Assembly (NCBI GenBank): GCA_949752795.1
Contig: OX457060.1
Coordinates: 105,350,949-105,414,948, forward strand
Length of the DNA: 64,000 nucleotides
Direction: 5' to 3'
DNA from: Hyperoodon ampullatus
Taxonomy: Eukaryota; Chordata; Mammalia; Artiodactyla; Ziphiidae
Shown: positions 1 through 11,384 of the stretch, piece after piece
Layout: each line of letters starts with the position of its first letter
How positions within the stretch are numbered: the first letter of the stretch is position 1
Position numbers and translations under genes: made by a program
Notes under the pieces: model-generated
The model's database searches: none
The model's input: only the letters and a program-made list of their open reading frames with translations
What the model was told of the DNA's origin: nothing

Positions 1-87
1 ATCCAAAAAGCCTTTCTTGTTAAGGAATATATTAGGTTATAATCCCCTCAAAGCCAAATGGTGAAAATGTAGATGATCTCTATGAAA

Positions 88-1105
88 TTTTTAATAGACT
101 TTATTTTTTAGAGCAGTTTTAGGTTCCCAGCAATATCGAGCAGAAACTACAGAGATTTCCCATACACCCCTTGCCCCAACACATGCATAGCCTCCAGAAT
201 TATCAACGTGCCCACCAGAGTGGTACATTTGTTACAACCGATGAACCTACGTTGACACATCATAATCACCCCAAATCCACAGTTTACATTGGGTTTCACT
301 CTTAGCGCCATACATCCTATGGGTTTGGAAAAATGAATAATGACATATACCCATGATTACAGTATACAGAATAGTTTCACTTCCCTAAAAATCCTCTGTG
401 CTTGGCTTATTCAGCATTCCCTCTCTCCTAGCCCCTAGGAATCACTGATCTTTTTAGAGATTCCATAGCTTTTCCTTTTCCAGAATGTCGTATAGTCAGA
501 ATCAAATTGTATGTAGCTTTTGTAGATTGGCTTCTTTCACTTAGTAATATGCATTTATTCCTCTATGTCTTTCCATTGCTCATTTCTTTCTAGTGCTGAA
601 TAATATTCCATTGTAAGGATGTACCAGTTTGCTCATTCACCCACTGAAGGATACATTTGTTGCTTCCAAGTTTGATAATTATGAATAAAGCTGCTACAAA
701 TAAAGCCGTACAGTTTTTTTGTGGATATAAGTTTTCATTTCCTTTGGGTAAATACCAAGGAACATGATTGCTGGATCATTTGGTAAAAGAATGTTTAGTT
801 TAGTGAGAAACATCCAACTGTCTTCCAAAGTGGTTATGTGATTTTACATTCCCACCAACAATATATGAGTGTTCCTGTTGCTCCACATCTTTGCCAGCAT
901 TTGGTGCTGTCAGTGTTATGGATTTTGGTCATTTTTTAAAATTTATTGTTTTATTAATTTTTATTGGAGTATAGTTGCTTTACAATGTTGTGTTAGTTTC
1001 TATTGTACGGCAAAATGAATCAGTTATACGTATACACGTATCCCCTCCTTTTTTGGATTTGGTCATTCTATTCAGTATGTAGTGGTATCTCGTTGTCTTT
1101 CTATG
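88..1105 (-). mobile_element. Old L1 (L1M-type) 3' end, antisense
   Basis: Reads as the reverse complement of a mammalian L1 3' UTR. The left edge has the complement of an AATAAA-type tail (around 91-110), followed by the familiar stretch about gagcagttttaggttc, 'acatgcatagcctcc', and 'gttgacacatcataatcac'. It is interrupted at about 934 by a younger L1 end and resumes at about 1055 before a mariner insertion ends it. Non-autonomous and far from intact. The family is sure; the subfamily is not assigned. Confidence 0.85.
934..1054 (-). mobile_element. Short younger L1 3' end nested in old L1
   Basis: About 120 bp matching the cetartiodactyl L1 3' terminus (ttggagtatagttgctttac, then the 'gttagtttct' and 'cagttatacgtatac' blocks). 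It is severely 5'-truncated. It is flanked by a near-perfect duplication of the host L1: ggattttggtcatt at 920-933 and ggatttggtcatt at 1055-1067. This supports target-primed insertion into the older element. Confidence 0.85.
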
Positions 1106-1107
1106 TA

Positions 1108-1180
1108 TTGGGTTGGCCAAAAAGTTCCTTCGGGTTTTTCCATAAGATGTTACAGAAAAACCCTAATGAACTTTGTGGCC
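1108..1180. mobile_element. Mariner miniature element (palindromic hairpin)
   Basis: Begins right after a TA dinucleotide (1106-1107) with ttgggttggccaaaaagttc. Its two arms, about 1115-1145 and 1150-1180, are imperfect inverted copies of each other around a loop of a few bases. Together they form a ~70 bp hairpin. This is the known cetartiodactyl Tc1/mariner-derived miniature element. The right end lacks the last bases of the inverted repeat, so no right-hand TA is visible. It carries no transposase. Confidence 0.85.
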
Positions 1181-1500
1181 ATCAGAGTAATTTTGCCATC
1201 AACATTGTATATCTTGCCCAGCTCTGTCGGCAGTGCTGGTAATTATAAGGCTATGCACTTCAAACACATCATCTTGCCACACAATGAAAATGAGACAATT
1301 GGGAAAGGAAGAAAAGATAAATAAAAAGAAATTGTCAAATATCTGAAAGAAACTTTCATTCCTTAAGCTTCACTAAAGATCACTATAACAGCCATTCATT
1401 AATAAATATAGCTAGCATTTATTTATAGCTTGCATATACATATACATATATTAATTTAAACCTTTCAACAACCTCTCAAAGGGGGCTATTTTTTTCCCAC
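1181..1500. other. Unannotated AT-rich stretch
   Basis: No repeat family, RNA gene or coding signal recognised. The old L1 to the left may continue a short way past the mariner element, but I could not confirm it. Confidence 0.4.
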
Positions 1501-2135
1501 TGTATTGGTCAGGGTCCAGTCAGAAGATCAAAAATTATTGGTAATTTAAAGAGGGAAAATTAACTATGAAGAATTATAAATTAGAAAATAGTTAATTACA
1601 ACAAGTGTTAAGAGGAAACTTTAAACAGTACAGGAGTAGTCAAGGCAGGGAGAAGCTACTCTTTCTGAAGGACCAAAGTGGAAAGTACTTCCCCAAAGCC
1701 GATGGGGGTTCATACCTCGATGAAGAGGATGTGGCTGCGACCTTGCGGTGCCCAGCATCAGAGCTGGTCTGCAGCAGGCAGGCCAAAATTGGTGTCCAGA
1801 GAGCTGACCACTAGGTCTCTGGGGAGCGGAAGCCCGTAAACAGAAAAGCACTCCCTCCAGTGCTGGCAAACTCATGGGAGAGTGAGTGCCACTGGGTCTC
1901 CCACGTGGTCCAGGCAGCTGTGATAGGGGAGTCAGAAGAAAAGCACAGGAGAACCAGGAAGAGAAGCCCCACTTCTGCTGCATCTGGTGGGGTCCCTCCG
2001 GTGCCTTTTCCCGGCAAAGCCTAACATTGCTGCAACCAGAAAAGAGAGAGCTTTACCGGAACCAGCTCCAGAATCAGGAAGCTGTGCACAGAACTGGCAG
2101 ATTTAGAGCTAAGAGGCAATAAGTTGATAACTGGC
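1501..2135. repeat. GC-elevated block, probable ancient interspersed repeat
   Basis: Richer in G+C than its flanks. It opens with tattggtcagggtccagtca and closes with gaggcaataagttgataac, phrases I associate with an old, widely dispersed mammalian repeat, but I cannot name the family. Overlapping open frames exist on both strands (up to 120 codons on the minus strand). They show no recognisable domain, and simultaneous openness on both strands fits composition rather than coding. Confidence 0.4.
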
Positions 2136-2914
2136 ACATCCTCTTTGTGGCTGAGAAACTGAGCCTTATTGAACCCCTCTGACTGGTGCATGCAAAGTCA
2201 AGAGTCAAACCCATGCTGAAGAAAACGCTCTTAATCCCTAATCTTTGTATTGCTTCAGCTACAAGTTGTCCGGCCACAGGATTCCTATTCCATGTGCAAT
2301 CATGAATATTTCCAGTTTCTGTAAATTTGAGACACCCTTTCTTCAATTCTAATTGTATCTGTATTTCTTAACTTTTATTTGATTTAAGTCATAAAGCAGT
2401 TTGCAGAAGGGATTCAAGTGTGCAGCCATAGGAAGGCAGCAGTAACCACAGACAATAAAGGAAACATTCATTCTATGGAAATCTGCTGGCTACTTTAGGT
2501 TCATTTGAAGATATTTTCTTTGGCCTCATGGTCTATATTTTCTGCCACAGACTTAACTGTCTCATGGATGAAATTCTACTGCTGGACACTCCAACTTCCC
2601 AGTGTAAATTATTCAGTGGACTTTCTCCACTTAACTCTACTGGACTTATGTTTAGTATATGCCTCACCTCTGTCTGGATAGACACTCTGGATTTAGTATC
2701 TCTTATTGCCTGCCTTATTAGTTGTCTTGATATATTTGTTATTTTTAAAAATTATTCATATTACTTAAAATAATATTTGCTTAATGTAATAATTTTAAAT
2801 ATGCATGCATATCTAAACTAAAAATAACAGACTCCTTCCACTTTTATTTACAAGATGTAAAATGTCTGTGATGTAAATACTGGAGTTGCTGTATCTGGCT
2901 TAATCTAGAAATAG
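2136..2914. other. Unannotated unique sequence
   Basis: AT-rich, with a run of T-rich sequence near 2690-2770. No repeat, exon or regulatory motif that I can support. Confidence 0.4.
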
Positions 2915-3235
2915 TGTCATTGCGGATGTAATTAGTTAAGATCAGGTCATACTGGAGTAGGGTGGTCCCTTTATCCGAGAGGACTGGTACTCTTTTAAGA
3001 GAAGAGACACAGACACAACACCATATGAGAACAGAGTTAAGAGACGGGAGTGATGCAGCTACAAACCAAAGAATACCACGGGTTGCTGGACAGCATCAGA
3101 AACTAGGAAGAGACAAGGAAGTGTTTTACCTAGAGTCTCAGAGGAAACATCATCCTGCTGACACTTTTATTTCAGACTTCCAGGCTCCAGAACTATGAGA
3201 GAATAAATATCTGTTGTTTTAAGCCAAGAAAAAAT
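2915..3235 (+). mobile_element. MLT1-like solo LTR fragment (ERVL-MaLR)
   Basis: Matches the layout of MLT1-type LTRs of the MaLR group. It has a 'aggtcatactggagtaggg' block near 2942, then 'gagacacagacacaac', a 'gcagctacaaaccaa' block, and near the end 'ttcagacttccaggctccag' with an AATAAA signal at about 3203. The terminal CA end is missing. This is an ancient endogenous retrovirus-like relic without an internal coding region. Confidence 0.7.
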
Positions 3236-3273
3236 ACAGTCAGTATAGATGATAGTGCATCCAAGAGAGGGAG

Positions 3274-3736
3274 TGTGATGGTTCATTCTATGTGTCAACT
3301 TGACTGGTCTAAGGAATATCCAGAGAGCTGGTAAAACATTTTTCCTAGGTGTGCGTGTGTAGAGGTATCTGAGAAAGATTAACATTTAAATTGGTAGACT
3401 GAGTAAAGATGACTGCCTTCACCAGTGGTGGTGGGCATCAACCAATTGTTGAGGGCTTGAGTAAAACAAAAAGGCAGAGGAAGGGCAAATCTGCTCTTCA
3501 CTTGAGCTGAGCTGTTTGTCTTCTCCTCCCCGCCAACATCATGCGTTCCTGGTTCTTGAGCCTTTGGACTCAGACTGAATTACACCAACTTTCCTGGTTC
3601 TCCAGCTTGCAGATGGCAGATTGTGAGACTTCTCAGCTTCCATAACCGTGTGAGCAAATTTCTATATTCCCATATATATATATATATATATGTAAACTAC
3701 CGGTGGTTCTGTTTCTGTGGTGACCTGACTAATATA
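3274..3736 (+). mobile_element. Old LTR-like element, TGTGATGG...CTAATATA
   Basis: Begins tgtgatggttcattctatgt and ends with ggtgacctgactaatata, the start and end layout of an old mammalian LTR (TG...CA type with the last bases mutated). Internal landmarks include 'gattaacatttaaattgg' and 'cataaccgtgtgagcaa'. A TA dinucleotide tract at 3671-3692 sits near its 3' end, where related copies often carry microsatellites. I am confident it is a dispersed element. Its LTR class is inferred from the termini. Confidence 0.6.
3671..3692. repeat. (TA)n microsatellite
   Basis: About ten uninterrupted TA units inside the LTR-like element. Confidence 0.9.
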
Positions 3737-3944
3737 GAGAGAGATGTGAATTGTGCCCTGTTGAAATTTATATCTAGATCAAGCTGTCCACATTTCAGAT
3801 TCAGAAGTTTCCTTTTGGGATTTTAGCCAGTTTGAAATAGATTGTCTGTTACTTGCTGTCAAATAAATCCTAAATACTTAAAAAGGTAGATCTATAGTAT
3901 ATATTTTTCCTCATCTGCTCCCCATGACATGCGTTAGTCAAGAG

Positions 3945-4360
3945 TTTTTCTTTTGTTTATGAAAACATATAAAGATTAATACATATATAAATATTTTCTA
4001 TATTTTATTTTTGTTCTGAAAGACAGTGGATCAAACTCTTCACATGACCTGTTACTTACTTCTTCTCACTTAACAATATATCTTGGAAAGACTTTCATAT
4101 TTTATTAAATGGCTATATCATAGTCCCTAGTATTTATGGCTGAAAATATAGTCAATCATATTCTTCTCAAAGATCTGCTTTGCAGGAGGATTATTTTTGT
4201 ATTTGAAACAAAATTGCAATAAACATCCTTATTCATCTATTTTTAAACATTAGTATTTAAAAACTGTCAGAGTCTGAAAGAATAGTTGTATACACAAGAA
4301 GAGTATAGAGATATATCTTTTTTTTAGAGAATTCCTATTCAACCTTTTGATAACCACACC
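3945..4360 (-). mobile_element. Old L1 3' region, antisense
   Basis: Typical antisense L1M wording: cttctcacttaacaatatat, then 'ggctatatcatagtccctag' and 'aataaacatcctta'. Strongly diverged. Probably the left part of an element whose further sequence reappears at about 4905 after an LTR-like insertion. Confidence 0.6.
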
Positions 4361-4384
4361 TTAATTTCTTTCTGAGGAATTATT

Positions 4385-4840
4385 TGTTGAAGAGTTCATG
4401 TGGTTTTTGTGGGGCTGATTCTACTCACATTCAAAAATACCAGAGAGTCAAATATTTCTGATCAGATATTATTATTACCCTGGTCACAGAGGGTAATTAA
4501 AATATGGACATGGGAACCCATCAGAATAAGGAGATCCTATGAGGTTTTTACTGATACTTCTGGGACCAGATGCTGGCATTCTTTTACATACATTACAATG
4601 CTTCCCGAGTGTAAGTTCCAGAGATGCTACACCAATCTGGGAATTGAATCAACATAGAAGATGAAGATAAAAGTGAGAGAGAGAAAGATAAATTGATCAT
4701 TATTGGTATTGTTTGGGTCCTGAGTCAAGCAGCGCCTTGAAATCCTTGGCTTTTTATCTCACAAGCCAATAAATCCTCTTTAGGAGTTCATTTAATTTGA
4801 ATTAACTTTTCTTACTTGCTACCAGGAATCCTATGTAATA
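4385..4840 (+). mobile_element. Probable MaLR-type LTR relic
   Basis: Contains the 'tatggacatgggaacccatcag' type of block seen in old MLT-like LTRs (near 4502). Near the right end it has 'caagccaataaatcctcttt' followed by a 'ttacttgctacca' terminus. It is flanked on both sides by old antisense L1, which suggests insertion into that L1. The subfamily is unknown. Confidence 0.45.
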
Positions 4841-4904
4841 AAAAGAGTAAAACTATTTTAAAAATAGTTTCTTGTTTCCCCTAAATTTGAGTAATTTATA
4901 GATC

Positions 4905-5115
4905 CATAAACTAATGAGAGTATTCATTTCTTCACATAGTTGCTAGCTCAAATCCTATTAAGCATTTCAACTATTGTCAATACTCTGGGCAAGAAATGGT
5001 ATCCTATTATCATTTTAATTTGTATTTTCTTTATTGTTGATGAAATTGCATATTTTTCTTATATACCAGTCATTAGGATTTCGTATTTGAATTGCCTGTT
5101 CATATATTTTTATAT
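4905..5115 (-). mobile_element. Old L1 fragment, antisense (continuation)
   Basis: gcaagaaatggtatcctatt followed by 'cattttaatttgtattttc' matches the antisense L1 3' UTR motif 'aaatggtatctcattgtggttttaatttgcattt'-type sequence. Same orientation as the fragment at 3945-4360. Confidence 0.65.
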
Positions 5116-5840
5116 CCCCTTTCTGTTTCTAAATCACCCAGTGTGTTATACTTGGGACTTTAAATGTAGTTAAATCTATCCAGCAAACCAGCCAAATACA
5201 TTTTCCAAGAGTTTTTTTCAGCAATACCCCCATATTAACTCTCTTAGACCTACTGATATCTACTCTCATCTCTGTTTCTTTCTTCTGTGCAGTAATTTGT
5301 AAAATGTTCACTGTGCAATATCTAGTTGGACTTTGTCTGATATCCTATGACCTATTAACATACAAATGAGGGAAATATGCAATTCATTGCGCAGTTCAGT
5401 AGTCTGGGGCTCTTAAGTACTGTTCCAATTGACTGAGGAATAACAAATGACCAAAAGGCATGTTTTATAGAAATAGAGAAATAGTATATTTAACTAAAAC
5501 AATATCTATCATATCATTTCTCAAAAAAGTCATTTGGAAACCTATTTTCATGAAATCTTCTTTAACTTCTAACTTGAAATCAATAAACACAATCCTTTTG
5601 GTTAATTATTTTCTATGAAACTGATCAGTCTGAGAGAGTCTTATTAAATATTTTCAGCAGCCATTATATTATATTTTTTATATTATATTATATCATAATA
5701 CTTCAGCAGCATTAGTGCAGCTCAGATAAGGATTCTCCAGAATTAACCACTCTGCCACCCAGATGAACATCACTAACTGCCATTTGATTTCACCATTTCA
5801 CATTTTTAACATTTTGATATTAAATTTAGTAATGTGTTAT
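5116..5840. other. Unannotated AT-rich stretch
   Basis: No gene or repeat recognised apart from a TATTA-rich low-complexity tract at about 5665-5700. Confidence 0.4.
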
Positions 5841-6084
5841 TTAATTCAATGTTTCCAAAATATGAGCCACTTCCATACTGTTTTCATGGCTTTTGCCTGA
5901 AACTGAGACAAAAGCCACGATGACCATAAGGAGGCTGAGCTGGAAGCGCAGGGGTGGGTGGGGCCTCTGAAGCTGCACCAGGGTAGGCTGAGGACCCAGG
6001 ATGGGCTGGGGAAGAAGCCAAGAGACACATATCCCCACTGCATATGGCTGCACAGTTGGTCTTCCTGAGACTAAAATGTAGGCA
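5841..6084. other. Locally GC-richer unique segment
   Basis: Between about 5915 and 6020 the sequence is G-rich (aggggtgggtggggcctctg). Two overlapping minus-strand frames of 65-70 codons lie here, with no recognisable protein features. Origin unknown. Confidence 0.3.
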
Positions 6085-6335
6085 GCTATTCTTAAAAAAC
6101 TACAAAATGAACTTCAAGTGTGACCAATTACCATATGTCTTCTGAATATACCAAATCTGGCCCATCACCAATATCTTTATGGCCCACAAGCTAAGAATGT
6201 TTTTTATATGTTTAAATGGCTCATTACAAAAGATTATATAAGTATCAATATTCTATCCTCTATTTTATCTCTTGGCTCCCTCAAAGGTTTATTTTTTGGG
6301 TCCTTTATGAAAAACTTTGCCAACCACTGGAGTGA
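6085..6335. mobile_element. Possible hAT-type MER element, decayed
   Basis: The right end reads aaactttgccaaccactgg, the kind of terminal inverted repeat seen in non-autonomous hAT-Charlie elements. The interior has 'aaatctggcccatcacc' and 'ggcccacaagc' blocks. The left terminal repeat is not clear, so limits are approximate. Confidence 0.4.
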
Positions 6336-7264
6336 AGCATAGATGTCCTAAAACATTTCAGTAATTCTACTCAATATCCAATTAAGATGGGTATTTCATG
6401 CTATCGTGTTGTGATCAGATCTTCAAGACAATCCAAGAAGATCTAAATACTATAAAAATGCCTTTTATTTTGCTGAAAGATTATGTGATTTTCAAATATT
6501 ATTATGGCATAGTTAATGCACATGAAGAAAATACTGATATTTACACTAATGGGCCCTTTGTGACCTATGTTCTCTGATGTGCCAGTATTCTCAGTACTTC
6601 TTAAGTTTACTGTTCAACACTTTAAAGATACTTTTATTGATTTCTTTACTTGGAGTGTGGAATGGGAAGGGCATTTATTGTAATAACAATATCAAGCTGT
6701 AAAAGAGGAGGTCAAGGTTAAGGAATATAACGAATGCCTATGAAAGCAGGCTATAAATCAGTTAATAAATTAAAGGTGGCAGATGACACCTATAGGTGCC
6801 TGTCCTCTAGATATTCTTGGGAGAATAAGTTCCTACCATTGTTGTCAAAGATTATGCATCACTCAAAGAAGTTCATGCTAATCAGTCCATGACTGACATT
6901 CTCCTTGGATCTGTTCAAGCCCTTCATGTGGGTCTAAGTCATCACTGAAGAAACATAAATGGAAATAAATTAAATTGATTCTTTCAGCAAATTGCTTTGC
7001 AAAAAGCACATCAGCAAAGTGTCCTTTAGAAAAGTGAATAAAAATAGAAGCAACATTAGTAAACAAAAATGCAATGAAATTTCTCCCAAACTATGTTCTA
7101 CTGTTAGTAGTCAATGGACCACAGCTTCACTGATTGTTGATCCAGGAAAATACACATACTTTGAATTTTATGGTAAAATGTCAGACATACAAAAAGTGAC
7201 ATAAGAATAACTTTGCATCTGTAAACTAGCTTAACAAAAAGCATTACAAAAAAATGCATAGACC
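6336..7264. other. Unannotated unique sequence
   Basis: AT-rich. Contains only short chance open frames (60-70 codons around 6878-7204). No repeat, RNA or regulatory element that I can support. Confidence 0.4.
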
Positions 7265-8415
7265 TTCATTAATAATTACCCTAACCCCTCTCATATAAAA
7301 CTACAATCCTGAAAATTTATTTTTGGCCCATTCCCAAGCATGTCATCATATTAAAATTATCTATGTTCCAAGTAAAATATATTACAGGATTATGGTAATA
7401 TAAAATATGGTATTGTTTAGCTTACTTTATTTTTATATGTATGGTATCATGTTGGATATTTTCTTCTGCATCTTATTTTTTCATTCAGTATTATATTTTA
7501 GAGATATTAACACAAATAGCTCTAAATCATTAACTTTCACTGTGAAGTCATATGTATAATGGTATAAATAAAAAAATTGTTTCTATTAACATCCTGGTAC
7601 ATATCTCCCTATGTACATGTGCAAGAGTTTCTATGGGATGCATTAAAGGGATTTAAATTTCTGAGTTTATGATTATGTAAATTTCATCTAAGATGATGTT
7701 AAATTGTTAACATTGTCTCCAATGTAGTTATTCTAGCTAATTTTTCCACATCCTTCTTCAGCAAAATAAAGGTTCATTTTTCCACATCATTGGGAGCATG
7801 TGATATTATTAGACTTTTCAATATTTGCAAGGCTTTTTGTGATTTGAATTCTCTGATTGAGGTTAAGCCTGTGTGTGTGTGTGTGTGTGTATGTGTGTGT
7901 GTTTGTGTGTGGTTTCTTAGACATTGGTATCCTTCCTCTTTTTTAAATTCTCTGTTCATATATTTTTTTGTCAACTATACTTTTGGATTAATTATCTTTT
8001 TCCCATTAGTATGTTTGGTTCTTTATCTGTTCTACATACTAAATTTGAGTTGTATAATGACCACATTTCCTCGCAGGCTTTGCTTGTCATTTCCCTGGTT
8101 AAATATACCTTTTGAGAAACAGAAGGTTGTAATTTTAATGTACTCAAATTTAACATAATTTTCCTTTTCATCCATTTTTTTAAATTTTGTTTAAGAAATC
8201 TTCTCCTAACCTGGGTACAAAAGTATCCTTGAATATGTTCTTATAAAAATTTTAAAGTTGTGTTTTTCACTGTTAGATCTATATTCTACTCAGATTTATG
8301 TACATAGTATGAACTTGAAATTTAGTTTCATTTTTTTCCAGCCATGTATCCATTATTGCTCATGGATGCATAAAAGATGATTTTTTTCAAAATATTTCAT
8401 CTAACATGTTTCGCT
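7265..8415 (-). mobile_element. Old L1M fragment, antisense
   Basis: Several separated blocks match antisense L1 3' sequence. Examples are 'ttcattcagtattatatttt' (7481), 'cttttccaatatttgc'-like sequence at about 7815, gtttaagaaatcttctccta (8189), and 'ttcatttttttccagccatg' (8329). A TG microsatellite interrupts it at 7871. The sequence is too decayed to retain ORF2; the 122-codon plus-strand frame here runs through the microsatellite and is spurious. Confidence 0.65.
7871..7912. repeat. (TG)n microsatellite, interrupted
   Basis: TG units with two single-base interruptions (an A and a T). Confidence 0.95.
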
Positions 8416-8744
8416 GCTATTAATGATGATATCAGTCCAGGTGCACAGTACATGTTACAGCCAGAAATGACAGCTGGCTAAAAATCAGTTAAATCTTAAA
8501 ATAGTAGGCCTCTGTACATTTCAACGATCTAGTGTATGTAAACTATCTTTCCTTTTCTAGTGTCATAATAATTTCTTAAAACTATTGTCAACCTTTTGTA
8601 ATCTTCTGTCACTATTTTGTTAATTTTCCATCAAAATGTCTGTGAAGTTTATGCCTCTCTGAAGGTTATAGTCACGGGTGAGATGACTAATTAGAATCTG
8701 TAAAATTTAGGAGTTTTTGCACCCAGGTAACATCTGACTTGGGG
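8416..8744. other. Unannotated unique sequence
   Basis: Nothing recognised. Confidence 0.4.
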
Positions 8745-9465
8745 TCTGAAACACAAACGGAAGTGGGTAGACTCAGAGTGGAGGACCATCGAGGACAGAA
8801 AGAATAACAGCAGGGGAAGCACAGAGGCAGCAGCTACACGGAGCCCTGAGTGAGGGGAGGAAGAGGTAGAGTGAGTCTAGGCTACATCCTCAAGGATCTT
8901 GTTTGCCTTGTTGAGAAATCTGGACTTTACGTTATTGGCAATGCAGAGAACTATAGACGTGTTTTAGGAGGAGACTCATCACATTAAGACTTGTGTATTG
9001 AAAAGAAAACTCTGATAGCAGTATGTGTACGCATGTGTGTGTATGTGTGTGCGTTTGTGTGTGTGTGGCTAGGCTGGAGGGATTGGAGCCTGGGGGCAGG
9101 GAAAGCATATGTTTTAACTTTGCAGAAATTCTGCATAAGAGTTATCCCGCCAGTATTAAGGTAATACCATATTCAAGAACAAATTAAAGGAGAGGTGCAC
9201 CTGTATTTTGTGAAAATTGAATGTGGTGAGTGGAGAAGAAAAAATATTTAAAAGGGAGTCACCCCAGTTCATTTTCTAGTAGCTGGTTGATAGTCGATAG
9301 TTGTTGATTAAATGGCAAACACCAGGCCTTGTAAGATGAGTAAAAGCTAAGATCTGATAAATCCAGTTCAGTGAATAAATACTGAGTGCCTGTTACTTGT
9401 CCATCCCTAGGCATTGACATTATTCACCTCTGAGAATACAAAGCTAAAATATACATAAACAGTGT
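8745..9465 (-). mobile_element. L2 LINE fragment, antisense
   Basis: Block order matches the reverse complement of an L2 3' region: 'ttgagaaatctggacttta' (8914), 'gaggagactcatcacatt', and 'gctaggctggagggattgg' (9067). At 9365 comes the 'gtgaataaatactgagtgcc' block, the antisense of the L2 terminus. Ancient and gapped, and it carries a TG microsatellite at 9022. Confidence 0.6.
9022..9068. repeat. Imperfect (TG)n microsatellite
   Basis: TG-rich tract with several A and C substitutions, embedded in L2-derived sequence. Confidence 0.9.
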
Positions 9466-10540
9466 TGCTCATGTACGTGAAATAATATTGCCCTAAGGCT
9501 GTTGGATGGCTCTCTTTTGTTATTGAAGATCAGAAAAGCCAAAAGGGACTTTCATTACAGCTTTAGATGCAATATCAAATTCAGATTTTGTGTGAATATT
9601 TTGAATTATTTTTATGCAAAATGTTATGGAATTGCTTAAATCCAATATAAACTCGTTGATGTAAAAAAATTAAATCTGAATGGAATTCACAAAGGGCAAT
9701 CACTTGTGAATGGTTTGATTTGGGTGATATTTAATGTGTATTTTACTCATCTTTTCCAAATATTCTATTGGAGACATGCACACATTTTATATTCAGATAA
9801 AAGTTAATGAATTTCTTTAAAAATCTGAATGCCTTGAGGGGCCTGGTCCCTCCTGAATTTTCATTCCAAGCCTTTGTGTTTGAGTTGAAAATAGTTTTAA
9901 CTGTATAATACATGTCTGACTTTTCTGTAAGCATACAGTTATTTTTCTTTATGTTAAATTCAAAGCACAATATTTTAATCTGCCTCTGTATATCTTGATG
10001 TGGTCTTTTTATTATGAACTTTCTGTTACTATTTTCAGCAGCTATTGCTTTATGAAATAACTACAAAATAGACATCCTCTGGGTCAACCATTGGCTCACC
10101 ACTCACCTATCTCTTTATGAAGATATACTGAATACTTCTCTTGGAATTTTTTTCATAAATTCTCATTCGTAAAATGCTAGACACTTGAATACCTTGAAAC
10201 AACCTGTTAATTTCCACTTATGAAAAATGCCCAATGTTATCCTGGGAGACCACCATCTGTCAACACCTGATCTCAAATTACACCTACTGAGAAATAGATG
10301 ATGCCACATTGTTGTCCGGTGGTGGAAGTACCTACTTCCCCTTGCTAAACCCCAAAACTGACAGAGATGACTGGACTTTGCTCATGCTATTAGCCATATG
10401 TTGCCCCCTTCAATTTGCTCTGCTAGATGGAGAAGTGCCTGCTTAGAAGCCACTCAATGCAGCTTTATACTCACAGGCACAGAGCCAAACATAGCTCTTG
10501 TTTCCCACCTACTGTGCAAGTAATATTAAAGGTGTATTTT
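9466..10540. other. Unannotated unique sequence
   Basis: No repeat family or coding signal recognised. Composition is typical of the window. Confidence 0.4.
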
Positions 10541-10815
10541 CTCGTGACTTTGTGGGAAACAGTCCTGTTGGAGCTGGGAGCTGCATGCTCTCCTTAATCA
10601 AGAGCCCACTGTGAGCTGGGCTGTAAAGTCATTGGACAGCCCCCACCAGCAATTAACACATGACATGCTGACCATTCTTGGCAAACCTGAAGTAGGAGCC
10701 TGGTGCCAGAAAGGCAAGATCAATCTTGAAAAAAGTGTGGCCATCTGTTGGCACTGCCCATTCTTCCTGCTGGGCATAGAGATGACACTAACACCCGTGG
10801 TGCCTGCTTGAATGG
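10541..10815. other. Complex repeat-free segment
   Basis: Balanced composition, no recognised repeat. It contains homeodomain-like ATTA/TAAT cores (for example agcaattaacacatga near 10649). A 66-codon plus-strand frame covers 10611-10811 but has no recognisable features. It could be conserved non-coding DNA; this is inferred only from its appearance. Confidence 0.2.
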
Positions 10816-11346
10816 ATAGTGTTGTATTTCAGTACTTAATTGTGATGAGAAATTTTCTCCATCCTGAGGTTTTGCTACTCCCCAGTTCTACAAGATAAAA
10901 ATTTAGAATTAATGAATTTAACTCCATAAAAAGAAAACCTTCTTCCTGCTTAATATTAGCAAGAAAAATTTTATTTGGCTCATGAGAAATGAATCCATTG
11001 GGTTTTATCTGGCAATTGCAATGGAAGTCAGTGATACACATCCAGGGCAGTATTTCTTGACCCCAAGCTTCACCTCATGCCAAGGTTACTAGACTTAGCA
11101 AATAAAAGTATAGAAAGTCCAATTAAATTTGAATTTCTGATAAACAACAAATTTGGGGGAAGTTGTGGGGATACACACTTAAATTTTTTTCTTACCTGAG
11201 ATTCAAAATTAACTAAGAATTCTGTATTTTATCTACAACTGTATTCTAAGCTGACCTCTTAAGGTCTGATTAATAGTCCATGGTACCCTACTATGCTTCT
11301 GTTCCACTGTACTTAATAACTATTCAGAAAAACTCTTTGAAATTAT
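10816..11346. other. Mostly unannotated, with a short MITE-like arm
   Basis: Unique AT-rich DNA except for 11084-11150, listed separately. Confidence 0.4.
11084..11150. mobile_element. Half of an old palindromic DNA-transposon MITE
   Basis: ggttactagacttagcaaat followed by an AATTAAATTTGAATTTCTGATAA-type block resembles one arm of an ancient palindromic mammalian MITE. The second arm is not present. Family name not assigned. Confidence 0.5.
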
Positions 11347-11384
11347 AAACACACACACACACACAAATCATAAACACACACATA
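11347..11384. repeat. (AC)n microsatellite, two tracts
   Basis: Two AC runs separated by a short AAATCATAA spacer. Confidence 0.9.

Noticed and set aside
4850..4870. Perfect AT-only palindrome, 10-bp arms
   Set aside because: Low-complexity A/T palindromes are common in AT-rich DNA; no further support.
5841..6053. Two overlapping 65-70 codon minus-strand frames in a G-rich patch
   Set aside because: Only composition supports them; no protein features.
7790..8158. 122-codon plus-strand frame
   Set aside because: It runs through a TG microsatellite (alternating Val-Cys) and decayed antisense L1.
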